Below are positions 6,997 to 14,386 of a stretch of 19,650 bases of DNA, one piece after another. The stretch is taken from assembly GCA_946481095.1 (NCBI GenBank), contig CAMLML010000083.1, forward strand, positions 1 through 19,650, given 5' to 3'. Positions within the stretch are counted from its first letter, which is position 1. Every line of letters starts with the position of its first letter. Origin of the DNA: an uncultured Cellvibrio sp. GTDB taxonomy: Bacteria; Pseudomonadota; Gammaproteobacteria; Pseudomonadales; Cellvibrionaceae. Below the pieces are notes generated by a model, which saw only the letters and a program-made list of their open reading frames with translations, made no database searches and was not told the DNA's origin. A program made the position numbers and the translations under genes.

Positions 6997-7748
6997 TTAT
7001 CACTCCCGACTGGCCTGCTCCAACTAACATCCGTTCCGTAATTACCTGTCGCGATGGTGGCGTGAGCCAGGGTATTTATCGCAGTTGGAATATGGGTACT
7101 CATGTGAAGGATGATCCTGCTGCGGTTGATGCCAATCGAAAAAAATTAATTGAACAATCAGGTTTGCAAAAAACGCCGCAATGGTTGGAGCAAATTCACG
7201 GCAATAAAGTGGTTGAGGCACAAGCCGATGGCCGGGTGAGAACAGCCGACGCCTGTTTTTCCCGTGAAAAAGGGTTGGCTTGTGTAGTGATGACAGCGGA
7301 TTGTTTGCCGGTATTGATTTGCGATAAACAAGGCACGCAAGTTGCCGCTGTGCATTGCGGTTGGCGTAGCCTGGCGCAATCGATTTTGGAAAAAACCATC
7401 GCCACTTTTAATTCATCTAATTCATCACCAGCAGACTTGCTCGTTTATTTGGGCCCTGCGATTTCCCGTGCACATTTTGAAGTGGGTATGGATGTACTCG
7501 AAGCTTTTTTTGAATCTTCACGCTCCACGCAACACACAGAACAAATTGCCGCCGCTTTTTCGCCCGGTAAACGACCATTGCATTTTTATGCCGATATTTA
7601 TGCATTAGCTCGCGCTGAATTGGATTCACTGGGCGTCAAAAATATATATGGCGGTGGAGCCTGTACATTTAGTGAAGCAGAGACTTATTATTCCTACCGC
7701 CGCGATGGAGTCACTGGTCGCATGGCGAGTTTGATTTGGTTTAATTAA
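6993..7748 (+). CDS. pgeF: Peptidoglycan editing factor PgeF / YfiH family multicopper-type protein
   Basis: The 251-residue protein starts at GTG 6993, overlapping the rluD TGA (GTGA), with GAGGAAGAG just upstream. The family (YfiH, DUF152) has been reported as a laccase-like polyphenol oxidase, as a purine nucleoside phosphorylase, and in E. coli as a factor that removes mis-incorporated L-Ser from peptidoglycan precursors. The conserved metal-site residues are all in place: His69 in EQIHGNKV, Cys104 in MTADCLPVL, and His121 in AAVHCGWRS. YLGPAISRAHFEVG is the other family hallmark. It is cytoplasmic with no signal peptide, and cotranscription with rluD is likely. Confidence 0.95.
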   Translation: MIITPDWPAPTNIRSVITCRDGGVSQGIYRSWNMGTHVKDDPAAVDANRKKLIEQSGLQKTPQWLEQIHGNKVVEAQADGRVRTADACFSREKGLACVVMTADCLPVLICDKQGTQVAAVHCGWRSLAQSILEKTIATFNSSNSSPADLLVYLGPAISRAHFEVGMDVLEAFFESSRSTQHTEQIAAAFSPGKRPLHFYADIYALARAELDSLGVKNIYGGGACTFSEAETYYSYRRDGVTGRMASLIWFN

Positions 7749-7776
7749 ACCCCGGTCCTTCCAAAGGAAAAAAGTT

Positions 7777-8292
7777 ATGAATCTTGAACAAATCGAAAAG
7801 CTGAACGAATTGAAAGAAAAAGGCATGATTACAGAGGAAGAGTTTCTGCGTGCCAAAGAAAAAATTCTGGCGGGTGAGCCTGTGAATCCTGCGCCGGAGG
7901 CTGCGTCCAATCCTGTTCCAGCGCCCAAACCTATTGAAATCAAAACCAATAATTACGACTACGCCATGATGATGCATCTTGCTCAATTTGCATCAATCCT
8001 GATTCCTTTGTTGGGATTGATTATTCCTTTGGTGATGTGGCAATCGCGTAAAAATGACGACGACTATATCGATCAACAAGGCAAAGTGGTGATGAATTGG
8101 GCACTGAGTTCACTGATTTACGCCATAGTCAGTTGGATTTTGGTATTCATATTGGTTGGATTTGTGTTGTTATTTGCTTTGTTTGTTTGCTCGATCATTT
8201 TCATCATTATGGGTTCGATTAATGCCAACAAAGGTGTAGTGAAAAACTACCCATTGAGTATCAAGTTTTTTCAGGTGAATGAAACGGCCTAG
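7777..8292 (+). CDS. SHOCT plus DUF4870 small membrane protein
   Basis: The 171-residue protein starts at ATG 7777 with AAAGGA upstream. An N-terminal SHOCT-like helix pair (residues 1-30, EKLNELKEKGMITEEEFLRA) is followed by a Pro/Ala-rich linker (about 36-52). A DUF4870 domain comes next: a helix at about 68-90 (QFASILIPLLGLIIPLVMW), the signature QSRKNDDDYIDQQGK with VVMNWALS, and a long hydrophobic region at about 110-150. The C-terminus (KNYPLSIKFFQ) is typical of the family. Function is unknown; SHOCT segments are thought to mediate oligomerisation or docking. It lies 28 bases after pgeF and may be read from the rluD transcript. Confidence 0.88.
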   Translation: MNLEQIEKLNELKEKGMITEEEFLRAKEKILAGEPVNPAPEAASNPVPAPKPIEIKTNNYDYAMMMHLAQFASILIPLLGLIIPLVMWQSRKNDDDYIDQQGKVVMNWALSSLIYAIVSWILVFILVGFVLLFALFVCSIIFIIMGSINANKGVVKNYPLSIKFFQVNETA

Positions 8293-8338
8293 TCTTTAAA
8301 CATTCAACAAAAGATTTGATTCAAAACAAATAAATACC

Positions 8339-8359
8339 AGCGGGCGGCCATTGCCCGCT
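8339..8359 (+). terminator. Hairpin after the DUF4870 gene, possible weak terminator
   Basis: AGCGGGC (8339-8345) pairs with GCCCGCT (8353-8359) around the loop GGCCATT. Only TT follows, so termination would be inefficient. Its 3' arm overlaps the first bases of the clpB heat-shock -35 element. The CATTGCCC core resembles the hairpin after clpB, so it may also be a dispersed repeat. Confidence 0.45.
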
Positions 8360-8385
8360 TGAAATCACTCCGCTCGCCCCCACGT
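8358..8385 (+). promoter_or_regulatory. Sigma-32 type heat-shock promoter of clpB
   Basis: CTTGAAA (8358-8364) and CCCCACGT (8378-8385) are separated by 13 bases. This matches the heat-shock consensus CTTGAAA-N(11-16)-CCCCATNT at all seven -35 positions and most -10 positions. Transcription would start near 8392, leaving a leader of about 34 bases with AAAAGG (8414-8419) six bases before the clpB ATG. RpoH control of clpB is well established in gammaproteobacteria. Confidence 0.8.
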
Positions 8386-8425
8386 TTGGTTTAACTTGAA
8401 GTTCAACAACATCAAAAGGTAAATC

Positions 8426-11083
8426 ATGCGTCTTGATCGATTGACTACACAATTGCAAACCGCCTTATCGGATGCCCAGTCATTAGCTTTGGGGCAGGAT
8501 CACTCGCAGCTTGAGCCAGCGCATTTGTTGCTGGCGATGTTGGATCAAAAAGGTGCGGGCAGCGTGCGTCTGTTATTGAACCAGGCTGGTTTTGATGTGA
8601 CAGGATTACGCACAGCATTAATCCAGCAATTGGAGAATTTTCCACGTATTAAAAATCCTACGGGTGACATTAACGCATCACCTGAATTGGGAAAATTATT
8701 AAATCTTGCTGATCGTCACGCGCAAAAAATTGGCGATAAATTTGTTTCCAGCGATTCTGTGTTATTGATGGCCATGAGTGATGCCGGTGGCAGCCTGAGT
8801 GAATTGTTGAAAAAACATGGCAACGTACAACGATTGCAACAAGCGATTCAAAATGTGCGTGGTGGCGAAACAGTTGATGATGCTGATTCGGAAGGTAATC
8901 GTCAGGCTCTCGAAAAGTATACGATTGATTTGACTGCGCGCGCCGAAGCAGGAAAGCTTGATCCTGTCATCGGTCGTGATGATGAAATTCGTCGCACTAT
9001 TCAAGTATTGCAACGTCGCAGCAAAAATAATCCGGTATTAATTGGTGAGCCGGGTGTGGGTAAAACGGCAATTGTTGAAGGCCTTGCACAACGCATTGTG
9101 AATGGTGAGGTACCGGAAGGTTTAAAAAATAAACGTTTACTCTCGCTCGATTTGGGCGGGTTACTTGCCGGTGCAAAATTTCGCGGTGAATTTGAAGAAC
9201 GTTTGAAATCCGTTATCAATGAACTCAGCAAGCAAGAAGGTCGCATCATTTTATTTATTGATGAATTGCACACTATGGTTGGCGCCGGTAAAGGCGAAGG
9301 TGCAATGGATGCTGGCAATATGTTGAAGCCTGCATTGGCGCGTGGTGAATTGCATTGCGTGGGCGCAACTACTCTGGATGAATATCGAAAATATATTGAG
9401 AAAGACGCTGCACTTGAACGGCGATTCCAAAAAGTGTTGGTAGATGAACCGACTGAAACTGACACTATCGCGATTCTTCGCGGATTAAAAGAACGTTACG
9501 AAGTTCATCATGGAGTAGATATCACTGATGGTGCAATTATCGCAGCCACCAAATTATCCCAGCGTTACATTACTGATCGCCAGTTGCCGGATAAAGCGAT
9601 TGATTTGATCGATGAAGCTGCCAGTCGTATTCGGATGGAGATTGATTCCAAGCCGGAAGAAATGGATAAGCTTGAGCGCCGTTTGATTCAATTAAAAATT
9701 GAACGCGAAGCCGTGAAAAAAGAAGAAGACGAGGCCAGTAAAAAACGTTTGGCTAAAATTAATCAGGATATTGATAAAATCGAACGCGAGTTTAATGATC
9801 TCGAAGAAATCTGGCGTGCTGAAAAAGCTGCCTTGCAAGGTTCGGTTGAAATTAAAAGTCAATTGGAGCAAGCACGTTTGGAATTGGAAGAAAAACGTCG
9901 CAAAGGTGATTTGGCGCGTATGTCGGAATTGCAATACGGCATTATTCCTGCGTTGGAAAAACAATTGGATATGGCCAGCCAGGCAGAAATGATGGAGATG
10001 AAATTGCTGCGTAATAAAGTCACGGAAGAAGAGATTGCTGAAGTAGTTTCCAAATGGACAGGTATTCCGGTTTCAAAAATGCTGGAAGGTGAGCGCGAAA
10101 AATTATTGCGCATGGAAGAATCTTTGCATAAACGTGTAATTGGTCAACACGAAGCGGTTGTTGCGGTTGCCAATGCGGTGCGTCGTTCACGTGCAGGTTT
10201 GTCTGATGCCAATCGCCCTAATGGATCTTTTTTATTTTTAGGTCCAACCGGTGTAGGTAAAACAGAATTGTGCAAATCCCTGGCAGAATTTTTATTTGAT
10301 ACATCCGAAGCCATGGTACGCATTGATATGTCCGAATTTATGGAAAAACATTCAGTCGCCCGTTTAATTGGTGCGCCACCGGGTTATGTCGGTTATGAAG
10401 AAGGTGGGTATTTAACAGAAGCGGTTCGTCGCAAACCTTATTCCGTCATTTTGTTGGATGAAGTTGAAAAAGCGCATCCGGATGTGTTCAATATTTTATT
10501 GCAAGTATTGGAGGACGGACGATTGACTGATGGCCAGGGCCGCACTGTGGATTTCCGCAACACAGTTATTGTGATGACATCAAATTTAGGCTCGGATCGT
10601 ATTCAGGAATTGGCGGAAGACAAATCGTTCGATACGGTGAGTTTTGATTCGTCAATCAATGATGCATTAAATTCATCATTGAATAACGAAAACCGTTACA
10701 ACGCGATGAAAGATGCAGTAATGGAAGTGGTGTCTGGACATTTCCGCCCGGAATTTATCAACCGTATCGATGAAGTGGTTGTCTTCCATCCACTTGGCCG
10801 CGAACAAATTCGCGGCATTGCCGATATTCAATTGGCTTTGTTACGCAAACGTCTCGCCGAACGCGAATTGTCATTGGAGTTGGATGACGCTGCCATGAAT
10901 CAATTGGCCGAAGTGGGGTTCGACCCTGTTTATGGTGCGCGTCCATTGAAACGTGCCATTCAACAATGGATAGAGAATCCACTGGCTCAAGATATTTTGT
11001 CCGGAAAGTTTTTACCCGGAATGATAATAGTCGGCCATCTACAAGGCGAAAAAATTGTCTTCGAAGGTAAGCGATTGCAGTAA
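8426..11083 (+). CDS. clpB: ATP-dependent disaggregase ClpB
   Basis: The 885-residue AAA+ chaperone extracts polypeptides from aggregates together with DnaK. Domains are: the N-domain (about 1-145, the two Clp-N repeats starting [14 protein letters not shown]); NBD1 with Walker A GEPGVGKT (207-214) and Walker [10 protein letters not shown]; a coiled-coil middle domain (about 400-530, rich in Glu/Lys); and NBD2 with Walker A GPTGVGKT (606-613), Walker [11 protein letters not shown], and pore loop [11 protein letters not shown]. The middle domain identifies it as ClpB rather than ClpA. It is about 28 residues longer than E. coli ClpB (857), nearly all from an Asn/Ser/Asp-rich insert in NBD2 (about 731-757). 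It has its own heat-shock promoter and a hairpin at the stop codon. Confidence 0.98.
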   Translation: MRLDRLTTQLQTALSDAQSLALGQDHSQLEPAHLLLAMLDQKGAGSVRLLLNQAGFDVTGLRTALIQQLENFPRIKNPTGDINASPELGKLLNLADRHAQKIGDKFVSSDSVLLMAMSDAGGSLSELLKKHGNVQRLQQAIQNVRGGETVDDADSEGNRQALEKYTIDLTARAEAGKLDPVIGRDDEIRRTIQVLQRRSKNNPVLIGEPGVGKTAIVEGLAQRIVNGEVPEGLKNKRLLSLDLGGLLAGAKFRGEFEERLKSVINELSKQEGRIILFIDELHTMVGAGKGEGAMDAGNMLKPALARGELHCVGATTLDEYRKYIEKDAALERRFQKVLVDEPTETDTIAILRGLKERYEVHHGVDITDGAIIAATKLSQRYITDRQLPDKAIDLIDEAASRIRMEIDSKPEEMDKLERRLIQLKIEREAVKKEEDEASKKRLAKINQDIDKIEREFNDLEEIWRAEKAALQGSVEIKSQLEQARLELEEKRRKGDLARMSELQYGIIPALEKQLDMASQAEMMEMKLLRNKVTEEEIAEVVSKWTGIPVSKMLEGEREKLLRMEESLHKRVIGQHEAVVAVANAVRRSRAGLSDANRPNGSFLFLGPTGVGKTELCKSLAEFLFDTSEAMVRIDMSEFMEKHSVARLIGAPPGYVGYEEGGYLTEAVRRKPYSVILLDEVEKAHPDVFNILLQVLEDGRLTDGQGRTVDFRNTVIVMTSNLGSDRIQELAEDKSFDTVSFDSSINDALNSSLNNENRYNAMKDAVMEVVSGHFRPEFINRIDEVVVFHPLGREQIRGIADIQLALLRKRLAERELSLELDDAAMNQLAEVGFDPVYGARPLKRAIQQWIENPLAQDILSGKFLPGMIIVGHLQGEKIVFEGKRLQ

Positions 11084-11103
11084 GGTGGGCATTGCCCACC
11101 TTT
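11082..11103. terminator. Bidirectional hairpin between clpB and the ParA-like gene
   Basis: AAGGTGGGC (11082-11090) and GCCCACCTT (11094-11102) form a perfect nine-base stem with an ATT loop. It begins within the clpB TAA and ends at the last base of the convergent gene. Symmetry, with AA/TT at the ends, means it can serve both strands, although the T-run is only three long. The GGTGGGCATTGCCCACC motif also resembles a dispersed palindromic repeat. Confidence 0.7.
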
Positions 11104-11789
11104 CACCCTGACAATTTATCAAACTGCGCATAATTATTTTTTAACCACACTCGTACTCGGGAACGTTCGATAATATTCATTACATCGATATTATTGGCAG
11201 CGCTCCAGAAGCTGGTATTGCTGAAATCTATACGGGCAGCTAATTGAGATTGTAGTTTCCCCAAAGTAATAAAAATCGCATCCCGCTCTTTGGCTTTTTG
11301 ATAAATGGTTGATTGTTCAAAATGTTCAAAGCACTCACCGCGCCCTAAATTGGTGACAACAACAATTTTGATAAAATCTTGCGGATAACGATTCAATAAA
11401 TGATTTAATAAATTCATGGAGTCTGCACCGTCATCCATTACGTGCCACAAATAAACCTGACAATCCAATTCCTGAAGAAGTGATAGCGCATCGCTTTCAT
11501 CGATCCATTTACCTAGTCGTGCAGAGGTTTGTGCAGCGAGATCGATAATTAAATCGTTTTGTGGATTTTCTTGCGCAAGAATTATTAACTGATCGAGACT
11601 GTCGTAATCATCAATAATTAATGGTGAAGAAAAGTCACTGTAGAAACGCGAAAAAGTTCTGTGCGATTGGTCAGAGTCCAGTCCAATAAAAGGTACACCG
11701 GTATCAATTAAATATTGCGCTAACAAACGCGATGTCATTGATTTTCCGACACCGCCTTTTTCTCCACCGATAAAATGAATATTACTCAT
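11103..11789 (-). CDS. Orphan ParA/MinD-superfamily ATPase
   Basis: The 228-residue protein begins with the deviant Walker A motif GGEKGGVGKS (residues 8-17), followed by a Walker A' aspartate pair in FIGLDSDQSH (38-40) and a Walker-B-like DLIIDLAAQT. This is the SIMIBI/ParA fold. I prefer ATG 11789 because it places the Walker motif near the N-terminus as in the family. The frame upstream has only a TTG at 11873 and no family-like sequence. A GGGG lies about six bases before the ATG. No parB partner, parS site, or mobilisation gene is visible next to it, so a role in chromosome or plasmid partition is not indicated. The second half (LDCQVYLWHVMDDGADSMNL) suggests a relative of 'nucleotide-binding' ParA-like proteins of unknown function. 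It converges on clpB. Confidence 0.75.
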   Translation of the reverse strand: MSNIHFIGGEKGGVGKSMTSRLLAQYLIDTGVPFIGLDSDQSHRTFSRFYSDFSSPLIIDDYDSLDQLIILAQENPQNDLIIDLAAQTSARLGKWIDESDALSLLQELDCQVYLWHVMDDGADSMNLLNHLLNRYPQDFIKIVVVTNLGRGECFEHFEQSTIYQKAKERDAIFITLGKLQSQLAARIDFSNTSFWSAANNIDVMNIIERSRVRVWLKNNYAQFDKLSG

Positions 11790-11872
11790 GGGTACCCCGA
11801 ATAGATTGCACAAATGAGCAGGGACTCTAACACAAATATATTTGAATAAGTGCGGCGATCCAAACCGGGGCA

Positions 11873-11902
11873 AGCACCGGTTGTGCGCTACAATCCGGTG
11901 CT
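11873..11902. other. Intergenic inverted repeat between the ParA-like and membrane-protein genes
   Basis: AGCACCGG (11873-11880) and CCGGTGCT (11895-11902) form an eight-base stem with a 14-base loop. On the minus strand it follows the membrane-protein stop codon by about 16 bases, but the T-run lies before rather than after the stem, so a canonical intrinsic terminator is not supported. Confidence 0.4.
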
Positions 11903-11918
11903 AAAAAATTGGAGTGAT

Positions 11919-12494
11919 TTAACGAATTGCCAATTCAACACCATTGGGTGTGGTGCGTCGAAGTCCGCGCCAATATTCCAATGCAACTATGAATGTCAGT
12001 ACCATGATGCCGCCATAAATAGCCATCACAAAAGTGTAAGGTGCAACATTATTCCAGGGTCTTGCTATACCGAGGTAGGAGGCGTAGAGCCATGATGTAA
12101 ATGATATGACGCCGGTTAACAGCACAAAAAATTGTTCTGTACGACTTGAACCCAAAAAGCCGCGAGAAGAAACCAATATGGGGAAGCTATAGTAATGCAG
12201 GAAAATTCCATTCAGGGTGAGTATTCCTACTACCGAGAATTTGGCCCAGAGTTTTTGATTCATTAAATAAGCCGGATTTTCCATATAACCCATGACCACA
12301 ATTGCCAAGCCGCTTAACCATAAAGCCACCAATGCAAGACTGACAATTTGTGCATTTCGTTTCAGGGTTTCAATCGCTTCCTTATCCAGTGCGCGACCAC
12401 GAAATTTGGCAAGAGAAATATCCTGAATCAGTAGTATGCCGACTGAAAGACAAGCGGCAATCAAATGAGCATAGACCAAAAGTGTTTTAATCAT
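11919..12494 (-). CDS. Five-helix integral membrane protein of unknown function
   Basis: The 191-residue protein is not one I recognise. I take ATG 12494-12492, giving MIKTLLVYAHLIAACLSVGI. The longer reading to 12572 would add a non-hydrophobic, poorly supported tail. GGGGAA lies about nine bases before this ATG. Hydrophobic segments are at about residues 2-22, 44-66, 80-103, 118-140 and 147-170. A charged loop (KFRGRALDKEAIETLKRN) lies after the first helix. His11 in the first helix, and HYY in the third, could be functional. It is flanked by a hairpin downstream and a 620-base gene-free region upstream, so it is probably monocistronic. Confidence 0.7.
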   Translation of the reverse strand: MIKTLLVYAHLIAACLSVGILLIQDISLAKFRGRALDKEAIETLKRNAQIVSLALVALWLSGLAIVVMGYMENPAYLMNQKLWAKFSVVGILTLNGIFLHYYSFPILVSSRGFLGSSRTEQFFVLLTGVISFTSWLYASYLGIARPWNNVAPYTFVMAIYGGIMVLTFIVALEYWRGLRRTTPNGVELAIR

Positions 12495-12909
12495 TTTCAA
12501 GTTCCCCGTTGTTATTATGATGCCGAGCAAACATTGGCCATGTTGAATGAAATAGGGTATCTGTTTGCGCAATCAATCGAGAAAAACGTTATTTTTATTA
12601 AAGTAATGCAAGACTACTTCGATATTGCACAGTAATTATTATGCTATTTTTGCCTTGGTTATTTGATTTGGAGCAAACCTGTTGACAATAAAAACGTGCT
12701 GTTAGCGCAATCTTAGCAGACAAAATGGTTTTTGGCACTTATATGCGCTTTTATTCTATTTGAATTTGGAAAAATGTTGCTTGAGACAGGATAGTCGAAA
12801 CTTATTCAATGGTGGCGCATTAATGATCGCGCAAACATCTAAAAAATACCCGGAAATCGAAAAAGTGAACGCCGTTGGAAAAAAGTGTGTTAAACATTCC
12901 CATTTCCTG
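12495..12909. other. Gene-free AT-rich region
   Basis: I see no supported gene here. It should contain the promoter of the minus-strand membrane-protein gene. TTGACA at about 12682 has no good -10 partner at 17 bases. The 64-codon frame at 12756-12950 (minus) lacks a ribosome site and runs into the region conserved with the second pectate lyase leader, so I do not call it. Confidence 0.4.
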
Positions 12910-13114
12910 AAAAAAATTTGAGGGGTGGCGTCAAAAAATCTGGTATTCATAAAAAAACAGGTGTAGTTTGCTTGCCAGCTTTATGTAGTACCTAAGCGCT
13001 AATAAAAATAACACTGCTTTGTGTTACTGGAAAAAGTCGTATCTTCCTTGCATTGCAGAATGGCATCTCGGTCAGTCCGTCATCTATTAATATTAACTAG
13101 ACGAGATTGAAACT
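12910..13114 (+). promoter_or_regulatory. Pectate lyase 1 upstream region, duplicated before pectate lyase 2
   Basis: This segment aligns with 14196-14386 upstream of the second lyase. Conserved blocks, in order, are: GGTGGC(G/A)TCAAAAA; CTGGT-TTCA followed by a run of A and CAGG; TGTAGTAC-TAAGCG-TAATAAA; GTGTTACTGGAAAA; and CAGAATGG-(3-4)-TCGGTCA. The CTGGT...ACAG block is an imperfect palindrome and is a candidate operator. Conservation of non-coding sequence between diverged copies suggests promoter and regulator sites. I cannot place the -35/-10 with confidence. Confidence 0.55.
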
Positions 13115-14086
13115 ATGTTGAAGAAAACTCTTATAGCAGTTGCACTTTTAGGTTGCGCAACAAGCGCATTTTCTGCCTCTAACCGTCCTGATGGATATGT
13201 GACTATATGTAAAATTGGTCAAACCTGTTCTGTTACCCAGTCTACTAACGTAGCGTTTGGTGCTTCAGGCGCGTTCGTATACAAAGTGTTAAATGGATCT
13301 TTCTCTTGTAGCGTTTCCACTTTTGGATCAGATCCAATCCCTTCAAAATCAGTAAAAGAATGCTCTATCCCCAAGAGTGGTTCAGGCGGTACTACTTCTT
13401 CGTCTTCATCCAGCTCAACTGGTGGTGGCGGTAATAGCAGCAGTTCAACTGGCGGTGGCGGTGGAAGCGGTAGCATCACTGGTGCAACTTGTAACTCAAC
13501 TGGTACTACCAGCGTAAGTTCAACTATCAAAGTCACCAGCGGTACTTATGATGGCGGTTGTAAGACTTTCAATGCTACCAGTGCATTGGGTGATGGCAGC
13601 CAAAGCGAAGGTCAATCTCCAGTGTTCCGCGTAGAGAACGGCGCAACCTTGAAGAACGTGATTTTCGGTAACAACGCAGCTGATGGTATTCACTACTACA
13701 ACGGCGCTAACGTTAGCAACGTTCGTTGGACTAATGTGGGTGAAGACGCTATGACGATTAAGTCTTCCGGTACTGTTAACGTGTCTAATATTTCCGGTTA
13801 TGCCGGTTCAGACAAATTCATTCAGGTGAACGCTGCTTCTACTTTGAATGTATCTAACTGTATCGTTGACAGCATGGGTAAATTCTTGCGTCAAAACGGA
13901 GGTACAACCTTCAAGATAGTTGTAAGTGTTGATCGTTGCCAAATCTCCAATATGGGTGAAGGTATTTTCCGTACTGATAGTTCAAGCAGTACAGCAAGAT
14001 TGACCAACAGCCGTCTGCGCAACTCAGGCACTATGTGTATTGGTAAGTGGGCAAGCTGTACTGGTTCAGGCAACACTAACTACTAA
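13115..14086 (+). CDS. Secreted pectate lyase, family PL3, with unrecognised N-terminal domain
   Basis: The 323-residue enzyme would cleave polygalacturonate by calcium-dependent beta-elimination outside the cell. Layout: signal peptide 1-20 (cut near AFS|ASN); a four-Cys domain at about 22-86 (Cys32, 38, 65, 83) that I do not recognise; a Ser/Gly/Thr linker (about 87-122); and a PL3 right-handed beta-helix (about 123-323). Asp190, Glu210 and Asp211 (calcium site), Lys216, Lys234, Lys256 and Arg259 fall at exactly the relative spacing I recall for the active site of Bacillus Pel-15. The enzyme should therefore be active. It is followed by its own terminator and a paralogue at 14387, and preceded by a conserved leader. 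The start ATG 13115 is at the signal peptide. Confidence 0.93.
   Translation: MLKKTLIAVALLGCATSAFSASNRPDGYVTICKIGQTCSVTQSTNVAFGASGAFVYKVLNGSFSCSVSTFGSDPIPSKSVKECSIPKSGSGGTTSSSSSSSTGGGGNSSSSTGGGGGSGSITGATCNSTGTTSVSSTIKVTSGTYDGGCKTFNATSALGDGSQSEGQSPVFRVENGATLKNVIFGNNAADGIHYYNGANVSNVRWTNVGEDAMTIKSSGTVNVSNISGYAGSDKFIQVNAASTLNVSNCIVDSMGKFLRQNGGTTFKIVVSVDRCQISNMGEGIFRTDSSSSTARLTNSRLRNSGTMCIGKWASCTGSGNTNY
13901..14001. repeat. 101-bp identical tract, copy 1 (matches 15449-15549)
   Basis: This stretch of the first pectate lyase is base-for-base identical to 15449-15549 in the second. It encodes the region GTTFKIVVSVDRCQISNMGE and onward into ARL. Flanking sequence is also close, but the 5' halves of the genes differ at many third codon positions. 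The pattern suggests recent gene conversion. Confidence 0.9.
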
Positions 14087-14112
14087 TTAGTTGGTAATAA
14101 CTGAATAAAAAG

Positions 14113-14135
14113 ACGCCGGTTAGCCGGCGTTTTTT
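14113..14135 (+). terminator. Rho-independent terminator of pectate lyase 1
   Basis: ACGCCGG (14113-14119), loop TTAG, CCGGCGT (14124-14130), then six T counting the last stem base. It lies 26 bases after the stop codon. An AAAAAG run precedes it. The same structure follows the second lyase. Confidence 0.93.
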
Positions 14136-14195
14136 ATTTCCATAAATTTTTTATTCAAGCAAAGAAATGGTGTTAATTGCGTCATTTTTTTTACG

Positions 14196-14386
14196 AAAAA
14201 ATTACAGGTGGCATCAAAAATTCTGGTTTTCAGAAAAAACAGGAGTAAGTTCATCCATAGCTTGATGTAGTACATAAGCGTTAATAAATATAACTGCTGT
14301 GTGTTACTGGAAAAGTAGTCCCTTCCTTTACGCAGAATGGTGTATCGGTCAATCCTCTCCTATTAACTAACCAGGTGGATTGAATC
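14196..14386 (+). promoter_or_regulatory. Pectate lyase 2 upstream region, homologous to 12910-13114
   Basis: It carries the same ordered blocks as the leader of the first lyase, including GGTGGCATCAAAAA, CTGGTTTTCAGAAAAAACAG (an imperfect palindrome), TGTAGTACATAAGCGTTAAT and GTGTTACTGGAAAA. The region from the upstream terminator to here (14136-14195) shows nothing else. Shared control of both lyases is implied. Confidence 0.55.

Noticed and set aside
11790..11873. 28-residue N-terminal extension of the ParA-like protein from TTG 11873
   Set aside because: It would push the Walker A motif far from the N-terminus, has no family-like sequence and overlaps the intergenic inverted repeat.
12756..12950. 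64-codon minus-strand frame before the first pectate lyase
   Set aside because: No ribosome site, and part of it lies in the leader block conserved as non-coding sequence in front of both lyases.
13219..13536. 105-codon minus-strand frame rich in Pro/Leu
   Set aside because: It is the antisense reading of the Ser/Gly linker of the pectate lyase, a typical artefact of repetitive codons.
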